From Streptomyces sp. TS71-3 (GTDB lineage Bacteria; Actinomycetota; Actinomycetes; Streptomycetales; Streptomycetaceae): a stretch of 64,000 nucleotides of DNA. The stretch is taken from contig NZ_BNEL01000003.1 in the NCBI RefSeq assembly GCF_018327685.1, positions 2,790,001-2,854,000 on the forward strand. The letters run 5' to 3'. Positions within the stretch are counted from its first letter, which is position 1. Each line of letters opens with the position of its first letter. The position numbers and the translations under genes are program-made. The notes under the pieces were generated by a model. It was not told the origin of the DNA. It was given only the letters and a program-made list of their open reading frames with translations, and searched no databases. Positions 52,213 through 61,314 of the stretch are shown here, one piece after another.

Positions 52213-53148
52213 TCAGAGACAGAGCCCAGCCTCATGCTCCGCATGCCCCCCAGGCTCCAGCTGAAAGGTGCAGTGCGCCACGTCGAAGTGGTCCCCGAGA
52301 CAGTTCTGCAACTCGTGCAGCATCCGCTCGTGCCCGATGTCGCTGAGCGCCTCCGAGCTGACCACCACGTGCGCGGAGAGCACCGGCATACCGGAGGTGA
52401 TCGTCCAGGCATGCAGGTCGTGCACGTCCTCCACACCGGGCAGCGCCAGGATGTGGGACCGCACCTGGCTCATGTCGACGTCCTCGGGCGCTGCCTCCAG
52501 CAGCACGTTCAGCGTCTCGCGGAGCAGCTTCACGGTCCGCGGCACGATCATCAGGGCGATCAGCAGCGAGGCCACGGGGTCGGCGGCCTGCCAGCCGGTC
52601 GTCAGGATCACCGCCGCGGACACCAGCACCGCCACCGAGCCCAGCGCGTCGGCGGTCACCTCCAGGAAGGCGCCGCGGACGTTGATGCTCTCCCGTCGGC
52701 CGTGCATCAGCAGGAGGAGCGAGACCAGGTTCGCGACGAGGCCGAACGCGGCGAAGACCGCCACCACGCCACCGGTGGTCGCGATGGGCGTGATGAACCG
52801 GCTGATCGCCTCGTAGACCACGTAGCTGCCGACGCCGAGCAGCAGCAGGCAGTTTCCGAGCGCGGCCAGGATCTCCGCACGGGCGTAGCCGAAGGTGCGT
52901 CTGCCGGTCGGCGGGCGGCTGGCGAAGTGGATCGCGAGCAGCGCCATGGCGAGGCCCAGCGCGTCGGTGGCCATGTGCGCCGCGTCCGCGATCAGTGCCA
53001 GCGAGTCGGCCAGCAGGCCGCCGGCGATCTCCGCGAACGTGATGGCGAGCGTGATCGACAGCGCGATCCGCAGCCGCCCGCGGTAGGCGTGCGCCACGGT
53101 GCCCGTGTGGGCGCCGTGCGCATGCCCGTGATCGTGCCCAGCCCCCAT
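52213..53148 (-). CDS. Cation diffusion facilitator (CDF) metal transporter
   Basis: A 311-residue CDF efflux protein. The His-rich N-terminus (HDHGHAHGAH) and six membrane helices are followed by a cytoplasmic domain ending in His/Cys. The metal-site motif is seen in LIADAAHMATDALG (HxxxD) and again in LEVTADALGS. Zinc is the most likely substrate. ATG 53148 (MGAGHDHGHAHG) follows GGAGG. No metal regulator is next to it. Confidence 0.
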   Translation of the reverse strand: MGAGHDHGHAHGAHTGTVAHAYRGRLRIALSITLAITFAEIAGGLLADSLALIADAAHMATDALGLAMALLAIHFASRPPTGRRTFGYARAEILAALGNCLLLLGVGSYVVYEAISRFITPIATTGGVVAVFAAFGLVANLVSLLLLMHGRRESINVRGAFLEVTADALGSVAVLVSAAVILTTGWQAADPVASLLIALMIVPRTVKLLRETLNVLLEAAPEDVDMSQVRSHILALPGVEDVHDLHAWTITSGMPVLSAHVVVSSEALSDIGHERMLHELQNCLGDHFDVAHCTFQLEPGGHAEHEAGLCL

Positions 53149-53324
53149 GTGCCGCTGCCTCCGCCTCGCCGAGTGGACGTCCAAGATCTGCCGGACGCCT
53201 TCAGTGAACTACGGGCGCGCAATTCCGGGCAACCTGGTACTGAACACCGTTGTCACTGTCCTGACCTGCGAAAACGAAGCCCAGGTCAGAGCGTCGACGC
53301 CAGTGTTCCCCGGCCGGCGGGGCC

Positions 53325-54377
53325 TCACCCGGCAGTCGCCCCCGGATGGTGCAGCAGCCAGCCGCGCCAGGCGGACTCGACCATCTCGCGCACCCCGCGC
53401 GTGGCGCGCCAGCCCAGTACCTCCGCGGCCCGCTGCGCCGACGCCACGGCGCGCGGCGCGTCACCCGGGCGGCGCGCCTCGACCACGGCCGGCCGGGTGT
53501 CGCCGGTGACCTCGCCGACGAGGCTGATCAGCTCCCGCACGGAGACGCCCTCGCCCCGGCCGATGTTCAGCGTGACGTCACCGGCGCCGTCCGCGCCGTG
53601 CACGCCCGGCGCACCCTCCGAGCCCGTCGCGCCCGGCGCGCGCGAAGCATCCGCCGCGCCCTCGGCGGTGAGCAGGCGGGCCGCGGCCAGGTGCGCGTCC
53701 GCGAGGTCCGCGACATGGATGTAGTCGCGGATGCAGGTGCCGTCCGGCGTCGGGTAGTCGGCCCCGAAGATCCGCGGGGCCTCGTCCCGGGTGAGCCGGT
53801 CGAAGACCATCGGGATCACGTTGAAGACGCCGGTGTCGGCGAGCTCCGGCTCGGCGGCCCCGGCGACGTTGAAGTAGCGCAGGCAGGCCGTCCGGATGCC
53901 GTGCGCCCGCCCGGCCGCGCGGACCAGCCACTCCCCGGCGAGCTTGGTCTCGCCGTAGGGGCTCATCGGGGCACAGGGCGTGTCCTCGGTGATCAGATTC
54001 ACATCCGGGTTGCCGTAGACGGCGGCCGACGAGGAGAAGAGGAACCGGGTGACACCCGCAGTGGCCGCCGTTTCCAAGAGCGTCGTGAGGCCCCCGACGT
54101 TGTCCCGGTAGTAGCGCAGCGGCTGCTCGACCGATTCGCCGACCTGCTTGTGCGCCGCGAGGTGCACCACACCGGAGACCTCGTGCTCCACGCAGAGCCG
54201 CTTCAGCACCCCCTCGTCCGCCACCGACCCGCGCACCACCGGCACCCCGGGCGCCAGCCGCTCGCGCACCCCGGAGGAGAAGTCGTCCAGCACGACCACC
54301 CGCTCGCCCGCGCCCGTCATGGCCCGCACCACATGGGCTCCGATGTATCCGGCTCCGCCGGTGATTAGCCACGTCAT
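53325..54377 (-). CDS. galE: UDP-glucose 4-epimerase
   Basis: A 350-residue extended SDR. NAD motif GGAGYIG is at residues 7-13, SSSAAVYG has the catalytic serine and SPYGETK the Tyr/Lys pair. It converts UDP-glucose to UDP-galactose. A short low-complexity insert (SRAPGATGSEGAPGVHGADG) lies in the substrate half near residue 255. ATG 54377 has a TAGTCT box 7 nt upstream and no ribosome site. It is divergent from the polyol-phosphate cluster, for which it could provide UDP-galactose. Confidence 0.
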   Translation of the reverse strand: MTWLITGGAGYIGAHVVRAMTGAGERVVVLDDFSSGVRERLAPGVPVVRGSVADEGVLKRLCVEHEVSGVVHLAAHKQVGESVEQPLRYYRDNVGGLTTLLETAATAGVTRFLFSSSAAVYGNPDVNLITEDTPCAPMSPYGETKLAGEWLVRAAGRAHGIRTACLRYFNVAGAAEPELADTGVFNVIPMVFDRLTRDEAPRIFGADYPTPDGTCIRDYIHVADLADAHLAAARLLTAEGAADASRAPGATGSEGAPGVHGADGAGDVTLNIGRGEGVSVRELISLVGEVTGDTRPAVVEARRPGDAPRAVASAQRAAEVLGWRATRGVREMVESAWRGWLLHHPGATAG

Positions 54378-54384
54378 GGGCGCC

Positions 54385-54390
54385 AGACTA
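54385..54390 (-). promoter_or_regulatory. Candidate -10 box (TAGTCT) for galE
   Basis: It ends 7 nt before ATG 54377, with no Shine-Dalgarno in between, suggesting a leaderless galE mRNA. Confidence 0.
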
Positions 54391-54789
54391 TGCCGGGCCG
54401 CGGGGCCGGAAGGCGGCCCGGCCCGCCGCCTGCGCCGGTGCCCCACCGCTGCCGGGCGCCCCGCCGGCTCCTGCGCTCGCCAGGCGGCGCCCTGCCATCA
54501 CCGGCTCACGCCCCGGGCGCGCGTCGTACGCCTTCGCGCCCCTGGCCGGGTGTAACGCTGGGCTTGGCCGGGTCGCGGCTGCTCCCGTTCCGCCGCCCTG
54601 ATGCCCGAGCCGACCACTAGAGACCGGAATGTCGCACTCCGTTGATCGGTACATGAACGGTCGGTGAACGCCTGCCGTCCAGCATCCGATAACCTCTGCC
54701 GACATGCCTACCGGCCGTCCAGGCCGGCAGCGCCCTTGCCCCGCACACGCCCCGGTGCCCCTGCGCCGGCACCCAAGGAGTGAGTTCGT

Positions 54790-56613
54790 CTGTCGACCGC
54801 CATCCTCATCGGCCAGCCGGTCCCCGGATCGTCGCTCGAAGGCGATCTGCGGTCGATCGGATTCGATGTGCGCCATGCCGCCGGCACCGCGGACGCCCGG
54901 GAGGCGCTCGCCGGCACCCCGGCGGGCCAGCGCGTCGCCGTCGTCGACAGCCGCTTCGTGGGACACCGTCACGCCCTGCGGCTCGGCCTGACCGACCCGC
55001 GCTTCCCGGCCGGAGCGGTGCCCGGCGCCGTCGCCGTCCAGGCCGGCGCACGGGCCGCGCTCGACCACGCGCTGCGCGACGAGGCGGGGGCCGGCCCCGG
55101 GGGGCCGGCCGCCACCCTCGCGGACGCGCCCGCCGACCGCCTGGCAACCGCTCTGGAGGCCACCGGCACGCAGGTGCACCGCCCGGAGCTCGGCTCGCTC
55201 GTCGCCGCCGTCCCCGGCGACCAGGAGGCCGCCGACGAGGCCCGGCAGGCCGTCGCCGCCGTGGACGAGGAGGACGTCCGGCTGCGCAGCGCGGTGAAGG
55301 CGCGCGACGGCTTCTTCACCACCTTCTGCGTCAGCCCCTACTCCCGCTACCTGGCCCGCTGGTGCGCCCGCCGCGGCCTGACCCCCAACCAGGTGACGAC
55401 CGCCTCGCTGCTCACCGCCCTGATCGCGGCCGGCTGCGCGGCGACCGGCACCCGGGGCGGCTACATCGCCGCGGGCATCCTGCTGCTCGCCTCCTTCGTG
55501 CTGGACTGCACCGACGGGCAGCTCGCCCGCTACGCGCTCAAGTACTCGACGCTCGGCGCCTGGCTCGACGCCACGTTCGACCGTGCCAAGGAGTACGCCT
55601 TCTACGCGGGCCTCGCGCTCGGCGCTGCGAGCAACGGCGACGACGTGTGGGCGCTGGCGCTCGGCGCGATGGTGCTCCAGACCTGCCGGCACGTCGTGGA
55701 CTTCTCCTTCAACGAGGCCAACCACGACGCGAGCGCGAACACCAGCCCCACCGCCGCGCTCTCGGACCGTCTCGACAGCGTCGGCTGGACCGTCTGGCTG
55801 CGCCGCATGATCGTGCTGCCCATCGGCGAGCGCTGGGCCCTGATAGCCGTGCTCACCGCCGCCGCGACGCCCCGGATCACCCTGGTGGTCCTGCTCATCG
55901 GGTCGGCGTTCGCGGCCTGTTACACCACCGCGGGCCGGGTACTGCGCTCGCTGACCCGGCGCGCCGCCAGGACCGACCGTGCGGCGCGGGCGCTCACCGA
56001 CCTCGCCGACTGCGGGGTGCTCGCCGAGGCGTTCTCCGCCGCGGCGCAGCGCGTCGCACCCCGGCTGCCGTCGTTCACGTCGCCCGCGGCGGCCCTGCTG
56101 GGCGGTGCGGCCGTCGTCGCGGTGAGCGCCCTCACCCCGTTCGGGGACGCCTGGCCGATCGTGGCGGCCTGCCTGTACTGCGCCACCAGCGGTCTGGCCA
56201 TCGCGCGCCCCCTGAAGGGCCCCCTGGACTGGCTGGTGCCGCCCTTCTTCCGCGCCGCCGAATACGGCACCGTCCTGGCGCTCGCGGCCCACGCACAGGT
56301 GAACGGGGCCTTGCCCGCAGCTTTCGGCCTGGTGGCCGGGGTCGCCTACCATCACTACGACACGGTGTACCGCATCCGCGGGAACGCCGGGGCACCGCCC
56401 ACCTGGCTGGTGCGCTCGATCGGCGGGCACGAGGGCCGGACACTCCTGGTCACTGTTCTCGCCGCGGGGCTCACCGCCACCGGTTTCACCGCCGCGCTCA
56501 CGGCCCTGGCCGTGCTCGTGGCCCTCGTGGTGCTCACCGAGAGCATCCGCTTCTGGATCACCCGGATGCCGTCGGGAGCCCCCGCCGTACACGACGAAGG
56601 AGAACCCGCATGA
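54790..56613 (+). CDS. CDP-alcohol phosphotransferase fusion protein, probable CTG start
   Basis: About 607 residues. The N-terminal 170 are a domain I cannot name. The C-terminal half is a membrane CDP-alcohol phosphotransferase with a perfect motif: Asp239, Asp242-Gly, Ala-Arg, Gly256, Asp260 and Asp264 (DCTDGQLARY...GAWLDATFD). It should move a phospho-alcohol from CDP-alcohol to an acceptor. The only ATG/GTG/TTG in frame near the front is GTG 54868, but family-like sequence (STAILIGQPVPGSSLEGDL) extends upstream to CTG 54790, placed 9 nt after AAGGAG. A CTG start is therefore likely. Its stop overlaps the next gene (ATGA). It is the first gene of the cluster. Confidence 0.
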   Translation: MSTAILIGQPVPGSSLEGDLRSIGFDVRHAAGTADAREALAGTPAGQRVAVVDSRFVGHRHALRLGLTDPRFPAGAVPGAVAVQAGARAALDHALRDEAGAGPGGPAATLADAPADRLATALEATGTQVHRPELGSLVAAVPGDQEAADEARQAVAAVDEEDVRLRSAVKARDGFFTTFCVSPYSRYLARWCARRGLTPNQVTTASLLTALIAAGCAATGTRGGYIAAGILLLASFVLDCTDGQLARYALKYSTLGAWLDATFDRAKEYAFYAGLALGAASNGDDVWALALGAMVLQTCRHVVDFSFNEANHDASANTSPTAALSDRLDSVGWTVWLRRMIVLPIGERWALIAVLTAAATPRITLVVLLIGSAFAACYTTAGRVLRSLTRRAARTDRAARALTDLADCGVLAEAFSAAAQRVAPRLPSFTSPAAALLGGAAVVAVSALTPFGDAWPIVAACLYCATSGLAIARPLKGPLDWLVPPFFRAAEYGTVLALAAHAQVNGALPAAFGLVAGVAYHHYDTVYRIRGNAGAPPTWLVRSIGGHEGRTLLVTVLAAGLTATGFTAALTALAVLVALVVLTESIRFWITRMPSGAPAVHDEGEPA

Positions 56614-57362
56614 TCGGCCTCGTGCTGGCGGCCGGCGCCGGACGGCGCCTGCGTCCCTACACCGACAGCCTCCCCAAGGCTCTGGTGCCGGTCGGCCGTG
56701 CGGGGATAGAGGACGGCCCCACCGTCCTCGACCTGACCCTGCGGAACTTCGCCGAGGTCGGCCTCACCGAGGCCGCCGTCGTCGTCGGCTACCGCAAGGA
56801 GGCCGTGTACGAGCGCAAGGCGGCACTGGAGGCCGCGTACGGCGTCAGGCTCACGCTGATCGACAACGACAAGGCGGAGGAGTGGAACAACGCCTACTCC
56901 CTGTGGTGCGCCCGTGAGGTCCTCGCGGAGGGCGTGATCCTGGCCAACGGCGACACCGTGCACCCCGTCTCGGTCGAGCGGGAGCTGCTGGCCGCCCGGG
57001 ACGGCGAGAAGAAGGTCGTCCTCGCGCTGGACACCGTCAAGCAACTGGCCGACGAGGAGATGAAGGTCGTCGCCGACCCGGCCAAGGGCGTGCAGCGGAT
57101 CACCAAGCTCATGGACCCCGCCGAGGCCACCGGCGAGTACATCGGCGTCACCCTCATCGAGGCCGCCGCCGCCGCGGAGCTGGCCGACGCCCTGCGGGCC
57201 ACCTACGAGCGGGACCCCCAGCTCTACTACGAGGACGGCTACCAGGAGCTGGTCCATCGCGGCTTCCGGATCGACGTGGCGCCCATCGGCGACGTGCCGT
57301 GGGTGGAGATCGACAACCACGCCGACCTGGCCCGGGGACGGGAGATCGTATGCCTGTACTGA
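56610..57362 (+). CDS. Sugar/polyol-phosphate nucleotidyltransferase
   Basis: A 250-residue nucleotidyltransferase of the LicC/RmlA type. LVLAAGAGRRLRPYTDSLPKAL is the nucleotide-binding start, and ANGDT the metal-binding aspartate. It likely activates a phospho-alcohol with CTP, supplying the CDP-alcohol used by the phosphotransferases on either side. The closest pathway analogy is CTP:inositol-1-phosphate cytidylyltransferase. It overlaps the upstream gene by 4 bp and the downstream gene by 13 bp, so the three are surely co-expressed. Confidence 0.
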   Translation: MIGLVLAAGAGRRLRPYTDSLPKALVPVGRAGIEDGPTVLDLTLRNFAEVGLTEAAVVVGYRKEAVYERKAALEAAYGVRLTLIDNDKAEEWNNAYSLWCAREVLAEGVILANGDTVHPVSVERELLAARDGEKKVVLALDTVKQLADEEMKVVADPAKGVQRITKLMDPAEATGEYIGVTLIEAAAAAELADALRATYERDPQLYYEDGYQELVHRGFRIDVAPIGDVPWVEIDNHADLARGREIVCLY

Positions 57363-58414
57363 CCAGGCTGATCCCCTCACCCGTCGTCGTCGACATCCGG
57401 CGGGGCGCGCTCGACGACCTGGCCGAGATCCTGTCCGACCAGCGCATCGCCCCCTCCGGCCGGATGGCCTTCGCCATCAGCGGCGGCTCCGGGCAGGCCC
57501 TGCGCGAGCGCTTCGCACCCGCGCTGCCCGGCGCGGACTGGTTCGACGACGCCGACGGCACCATCGACGGCGCGGTCCGGCTCGCCGACTCGATCAAGAA
57601 GGCGGGCCACTACGACACGATCGTCGGGCTCGGCGGCGGGAAGGTCATCGACTGCGCGAAGTACGCCGCGGCACGGGTGGGCCTGCCGCTGGTCGCGGTC
57701 GCCACCAACCTGGCGAACGACGGCCTGTGCTCCCCGGTGGCCACGCTCGACAACGACGCGGGCCGCGGCTCGTACGGGGTGCCGAACCCGATAGGGATCG
57801 TCATCGACCTGGACGTCATCCGCGACGCACCGGTGCGCTACGTCCGGGCCGGCATCGGCGACGTGATCTGCAAGATCTCCGCCGTGGCCGACTGGGAGCT
57901 GTCGCACCGCGAGACCGGCGAGCCCGTCGACGGGCTCGCCGCCGCGATGGCCCGGCAGGCCGCCGAGGCCGTGCTGCGCCATCCCGGAGGCATCGGGGAC
58001 GACGACTTCCTGACGACGCTCTCCGAGGCTCTGGTGCTGTGCGGCATCTCGATGGCCGTGGCCGGCGACAGCCGCCCGGCCTCCGGTGCCTGCCACGAGA
58101 TCAGCCACGCGTTCGACCTGACCTTCCCCAGGCGCAGCGCCCTGCACGGGGAGCAGTGCGGTCTGGGCGGTGCGTTCGCCACCTTCCTGCGCGGCGACCA
58201 CGCGATGGCCATGCAGATGGTCGGCGTGCTGCGCCAGCACGGGCTGCCCGTACTGCCCGAGGAGATCGGCTTCACGGCTGACGAGTTCGTCCAGGTGGTG
58301 GAGTTCGCGCCGCAGACCCGCCCCGGCCGTTACACGATTCTCGAGCACCTCGATTTGTCCACCCACCAGATCAAGGACCGATACACCGACTATGCCAAGG
58401 CCATCAGTAGCTGA
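57350..58414 (+). CDS. Glycerol-1-phosphate dehydrogenase-like / iron-containing alcohol dehydrogenase family enzyme
   Basis: A 354-residue member of the DHQ synthase/Fe-ADH superfamily. NAD-binding GLGGGKVIDCAKYAA and metal-binding histidines in ASGACHEISHAF and LHGEQCGLG resemble EgsA/AraM, which reduce dihydroxyacetone phosphate to sn-glycerol-1-phosphate. It probably makes the polyol phosphate that the neighbouring enzyme activates; the exact substrate is open. ATG 57350 overlaps the previous gene by 13 bp, and the next gene starts inside its last codons. Confidence 0.
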   Translation: MPVLTRLIPSPVVVDIRRGALDDLAEILSDQRIAPSGRMAFAISGGSGQALRERFAPALPGADWFDDADGTIDGAVRLADSIKKAGHYDTIVGLGGGKVIDCAKYAAARVGLPLVAVATNLANDGLCSPVATLDNDAGRGSYGVPNPIGIVIDLDVIRDAPVRYVRAGIGDVICKISAVADWELSHRETGEPVDGLAAAMARQAAEAVLRHPGGIGDDDFLTTLSEALVLCGISMAVAGDSRPASGACHEISHAFDLTFPRRSALHGEQCGLGGAFATFLRGDHAMAMQMVGVLRQHGLPVLPEEIGFTADEFVQVVEFAPQTRPGRYTILEHLDLSTHQIKDRYTDYAKAISS

Positions 58415-59171
58415 ACTCCGCCCCGTCGTTCACCCCGAAGGGGTGAAGGACCGGCGCAGCGGTGAGCATTGGGCGGGACGCCTGTACATGCGGGAGGTCT
58501 CGCTCCGGATCGACCGGCACCTGGTGGGCACCAGGGTCACGCCCAATCAGCTCACGTACCTGATGACCTTCTTCGGTGTCCTGGCCGCCCCGGCACTGCT
58601 GGTGCCGGGGATCCCGGGCGCGGTCCTCGGCCTGATCGCGGTCCAGCTGTACCTGCTGCTCGACTGCGTGGACGGCGAGGTCGCCCGCTGGAAGAAGCAG
58701 TTCTCCCTCGGCGGGGTCTACCTGGACCGGGTCGGTGCCTACCTGTGCGACGCCGCCGTCCTGGTCGGCCTCGGCCTGCGTGCCTCGGACCCCTGGGGCA
58801 CCGGGCGCATCGACTGGCTGTGGGCCTTCCTCGGCACGCTCGCCGCGCTCGGCGCCGTGCTGATCAAGGCGGAGACCGACCTCGTCGGGGTCGCCCGCCA
58901 CCAGGGCGGGCTGCCGCCGGTCAAGGAGGCCGCGAGCGAGCCGCGCTCCTCCGGTGTCGCGCTGGTGCGCCGGGCCGCTGCGGCCCTCAGGTTCCACCGG
59001 CTGGTCCTCGGCATCGAGGCCTCGATGCTCATATTCGTCCTCGCGGTCATCGACGCGGCCCGCGGAGACCTGTTCTTCACCCGTCTCGGCACCGCCGTGC
59101 TCGCCGCCATCGCGCTCGTGCAGACCCTGCTCCACCTGGTCTCCATCATGGCGTCCAGCAGGCTGAAGTGA
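58392..59171 (+). CDS. CDP-alcohol phosphotransferase, second copy, altered catalytic motif
   Basis: A 259-residue membrane enzyme with about six helices. The motif begins normally (Asp91, Asp94-Gly in LDCVDGEVARW; Gly108, Asp112 in GVYLDRVGAY), but the fourth aspartate position is Ala116. This residue is the proposed general base in the family, so this copy may be altered in mechanism or be a regulatory partner. ATG 58392 starts MPRPSVAELRPV, 23 bp inside the upstream gene. It differs clearly from the first phosphotransferase and probably adds a second group. Confidence 0.
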   Translation: MPRPSVAELRPVVHPEGVKDRRSGEHWAGRLYMREVSLRIDRHLVGTRVTPNQLTYLMTFFGVLAAPALLVPGIPGAVLGLIAVQLYLLLDCVDGEVARWKKQFSLGGVYLDRVGAYLCDAAVLVGLGLRASDPWGTGRIDWLWAFLGTLAALGAVLIKAETDLVGVARHQGGLPPVKEAASEPRSSGVALVRRAAAALRFHRLVLGIEASMLIFVLAVIDAARGDLFFTRLGTAVLAAIALVQTLLHLVSIMASSRLK

Positions 59172-59179
59172 GGACGGCC

Positions 59180-60253
59180 GTGAGCGCTGCCACCGAGAGC
59201 AGGCCGCTGAAGGTGGGTGCGGTGATCATCACCATGGGCACCCGCCCGGCCGAGCTGCGCGCACTCATCGACTCGATCGCCAAGCAGGACGGCGATCCGG
59301 TCGAGGTGGTCGTGGTCGGCAACGGCTCCCCGGTACCGGACGTCTCCGGCCTGTCCTGCCCCGTGCGGACCGTGGAGGTGCCCGAGAACCTCGGCATTCC
59401 GGGCGGCCGCAACGTAGGCATCGCCGCCTTCCGCAGCGGCTCCGACCGGGCCGTGCCGGCGGACGAGCTCACCGGCGCCCCGACCGGCGCCCCCGTACGC
59501 GTCCCCGTCGGCGCCTCCACCGTCGGTCCCGGCGCGACCGGCGCCGGGGACCCGGACGGGGCGGGCGCCCCCGAGCCCCTCATCGGCGACGCCGTGGGCA
59601 GCGGCCCCTTCGACGTGGACATCCTGCTCTTCCTCGACGACGACGGCCTGCTCGCCCACCACGACACCGCCCAGCTCTGCCGGGAGGCCTTCGCCGCCGA
59701 CCCCGAGCTCGGCATCATCAGCTTCCGCATCGCCGACCCCGAGACCCGCCTCACCCAGCGCCGCCACGTCCCCCGGCTGCGCGCCTCCGACCCGATGCGC
59801 TCCTCCCGCGTGACCACGTTCCTCGGCGGGGCCAACGCCGTGCGCACGGAGGTCATCGCCGAGGTCGGCGGGCTGCCCGGCGACTTCTTCTACGCCCACG
59901 AGGAGACCGATCTCGCCTGGCGTGCCCTGGATGCCGGCTGGGAGATCGACTACCGCTCCGACCTGGTCCTGCTGCACCCCACCACCGCCCCGTCACGGCA
60001 CGCGGTCTACCACCGGATGGTGGCCCGCAACCGCGTCTGGCTGGCACGCCGCAACCTTCCCGCCCCGCTGGTCCCTCCCTACCTGGCGGTCTGGCTGCTG
60101 CTGACGCTGCTCAGGCGGCCGTCGCGGGCCGGACTCAGGGCCTGGTTCGGCGGTTTCCGGGAGGGCTGGACGACGCCGTCCGGGCCGCGCCGGCCCATGA
60201 AGTGGCGCACCGTGTGGCGGCTGACCCGACTGGGCCGACCCCCCATCATCTGA
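59180..60253 (+). CDS. Family 2 glycosyltransferase
   Basis: A 357-residue GT2 enzyme: KVGAVIITMGTRP opening, NGSPVP, PGGRNVGIA, DDD at the metal site (LLFLDDDGL) and a late HEETDLAWRALDAGW. It likely adds a sugar to the lipid or polymer made by the cluster, facing the cytoplasm. A stretch of about 50 residues rich in Gly, Ala, Pro and Val (TGAPTGAPVRVPVGAS...) is inserted between the first half and the DDD. Start GTG 59180 has GTGAGGACG upstream; GTG 59168, which overlaps the previous stop, is an alternative. A hydrophobic pair near 290 may tie it to the membrane. Confidence 0.
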   Translation: MSAATESRPLKVGAVIITMGTRPAELRALIDSIAKQDGDPVEVVVVGNGSPVPDVSGLSCPVRTVEVPENLGIPGGRNVGIAAFRSGSDRAVPADELTGAPTGAPVRVPVGASTVGPGATGAGDPDGAGAPEPLIGDAVGSGPFDVDILLFLDDDGLLAHHDTAQLCREAFAADPELGIISFRIADPETRLTQRRHVPRLRASDPMRSSRVTTFLGGANAVRTEVIAEVGGLPGDFFYAHEETDLAWRALDAGWEIDYRSDLVLLHPTTAPSRHAVYHRMVARNRVWLARRNLPAPLVPPYLAVWLLLTLLRRPSRAGLRAWFGGFREGWTTPSGPRRPMKWRTVWRLTRLGRPPII

Positions 60254-60381
60254 GAAGCTCGAATCCGTAGCAGCGGGTGGCCGGCCGTGCCGTGAAGGGC
60301 CGGCGGCCCCGCACACGCCAAGGCCCCGGGCTTCTCCCGCGCCTGGGAAGACCGGGCCGAAGAAGACGAAAGCATCCGCCT

Positions 60382-61314
60382 GTGAGTGAGACAGCACACG
60401 ACGCCGGTGTCACGGTGGGCTCCGGCCCGTCGTCACCCGACGACGGACTTGCCCCCGCGGAACTGGCCGCCAAGTACGGACTCTCCGTGAGCGGCGCCCG
60501 GCCGGGCCTGGCCGAGTACGTCCGCCGGCTCTGGGGGCGGCGCCACTTCATCCTCGCCTTCTCCAGCGCCAAGCTGACCGCCCAGTACAGCCAGGCCAAG
60601 CTGGGCCAGGTCTGGCAGGTCGCCACCCCGCTGCTGAACGCGCTCGTCTACTATTTGATCTTCGGGCTCATCCTCCAGGCCAGCCGCGGCATGCCGCACG
60701 AGGTCTACATCCCGTTCCTGGTGACCGGCGTCTTCGTGTTCACGTTCACCCAGAGCTCGGTGATGGCGGGCGTCCGCGCGATCTCGGGCAACCTCGGCCT
60801 GGTCCGCGCGCTGCACTTCCCCCGGGCCTCGCTGCCCATCTCCTTCTCGCTCCAGCAGCTCCAGCAGCTGCTGTTCTCGATGATCGTGCTGTTCGTGATC
60901 ACGATCGCCTTCGGCAGCTACCCCGGCCTGTCCTGGCTGCTGATCCTGCCCGTGCTCTTCCTGCAGTTCCTGTTCAACACCGGCCTCGCGCTGATCATGG
61001 CCAGGCTGGGCAGCAAGACGCCCGACCTCGCCCAGCTGATGCCGTTCGTGCTGCGCACCTGGATGTACGCCTCGGGCGTGATGTTCTCCATCCCCGTGAT
61101 GCTGGAGGGTCGGCCGGGCTGGATCGCCGACGTCCTGCAGTGGAATCCGGCCGCCGTCTACATGGACCTGATGCGCTACGCCCTCATCGACGGCTACGGC
61201 TCCTCGAACCTGCCGCCGCACGTCTGGGCCGTCGCGCTGGCCTGGGCCGTGCTCCTCATCGGCGGCGGATTCGTGTACTTCTGGAGGGCCGAGGAGCAGT
61301 ACGGCCGTGGCTGA
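60382..61314 (+). CDS. ABC-2 type permease for polysaccharide/teichoic acid-like export
   Basis: A 310-residue membrane protein with six helices in the layout of TagG/Wzm permeases (LGQVWQVATPLLNALVYYLIFG near the first; WNPAAVYMDLMRYALIDG near the end). It exports a glycopolymer or lipid-linked glycan together with an ATPase. GTG 60382 gives MSETAHDAGVTVG; the frame runs further upstream without family features. Its own ATPase gene follows directly but is gutted, so it must borrow another ATPase to work. It lies 128 bp after the glycosyltransferase. Confidence 0.
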   Translation: MSETAHDAGVTVGSGPSSPDDGLAPAELAAKYGLSVSGARPGLAEYVRRLWGRRHFILAFSSAKLTAQYSQAKLGQVWQVATPLLNALVYYLIFGLILQASRGMPHEVYIPFLVTGVFVFTFTQSSVMAGVRAISGNLGLVRALHFPRASLPISFSLQQLQQLLFSMIVLFVITIAFGSYPGLSWLLILPVLFLQFLFNTGLALIMARLGSKTPDLAQLMPFVLRTWMYASGVMFSIPVMLEGRPGWIADVLQWNPAAVYMDLMRYALIDGYGSSNLPPHVWAVALAWAVLLIGGGFVYFWRAEEQYGRG

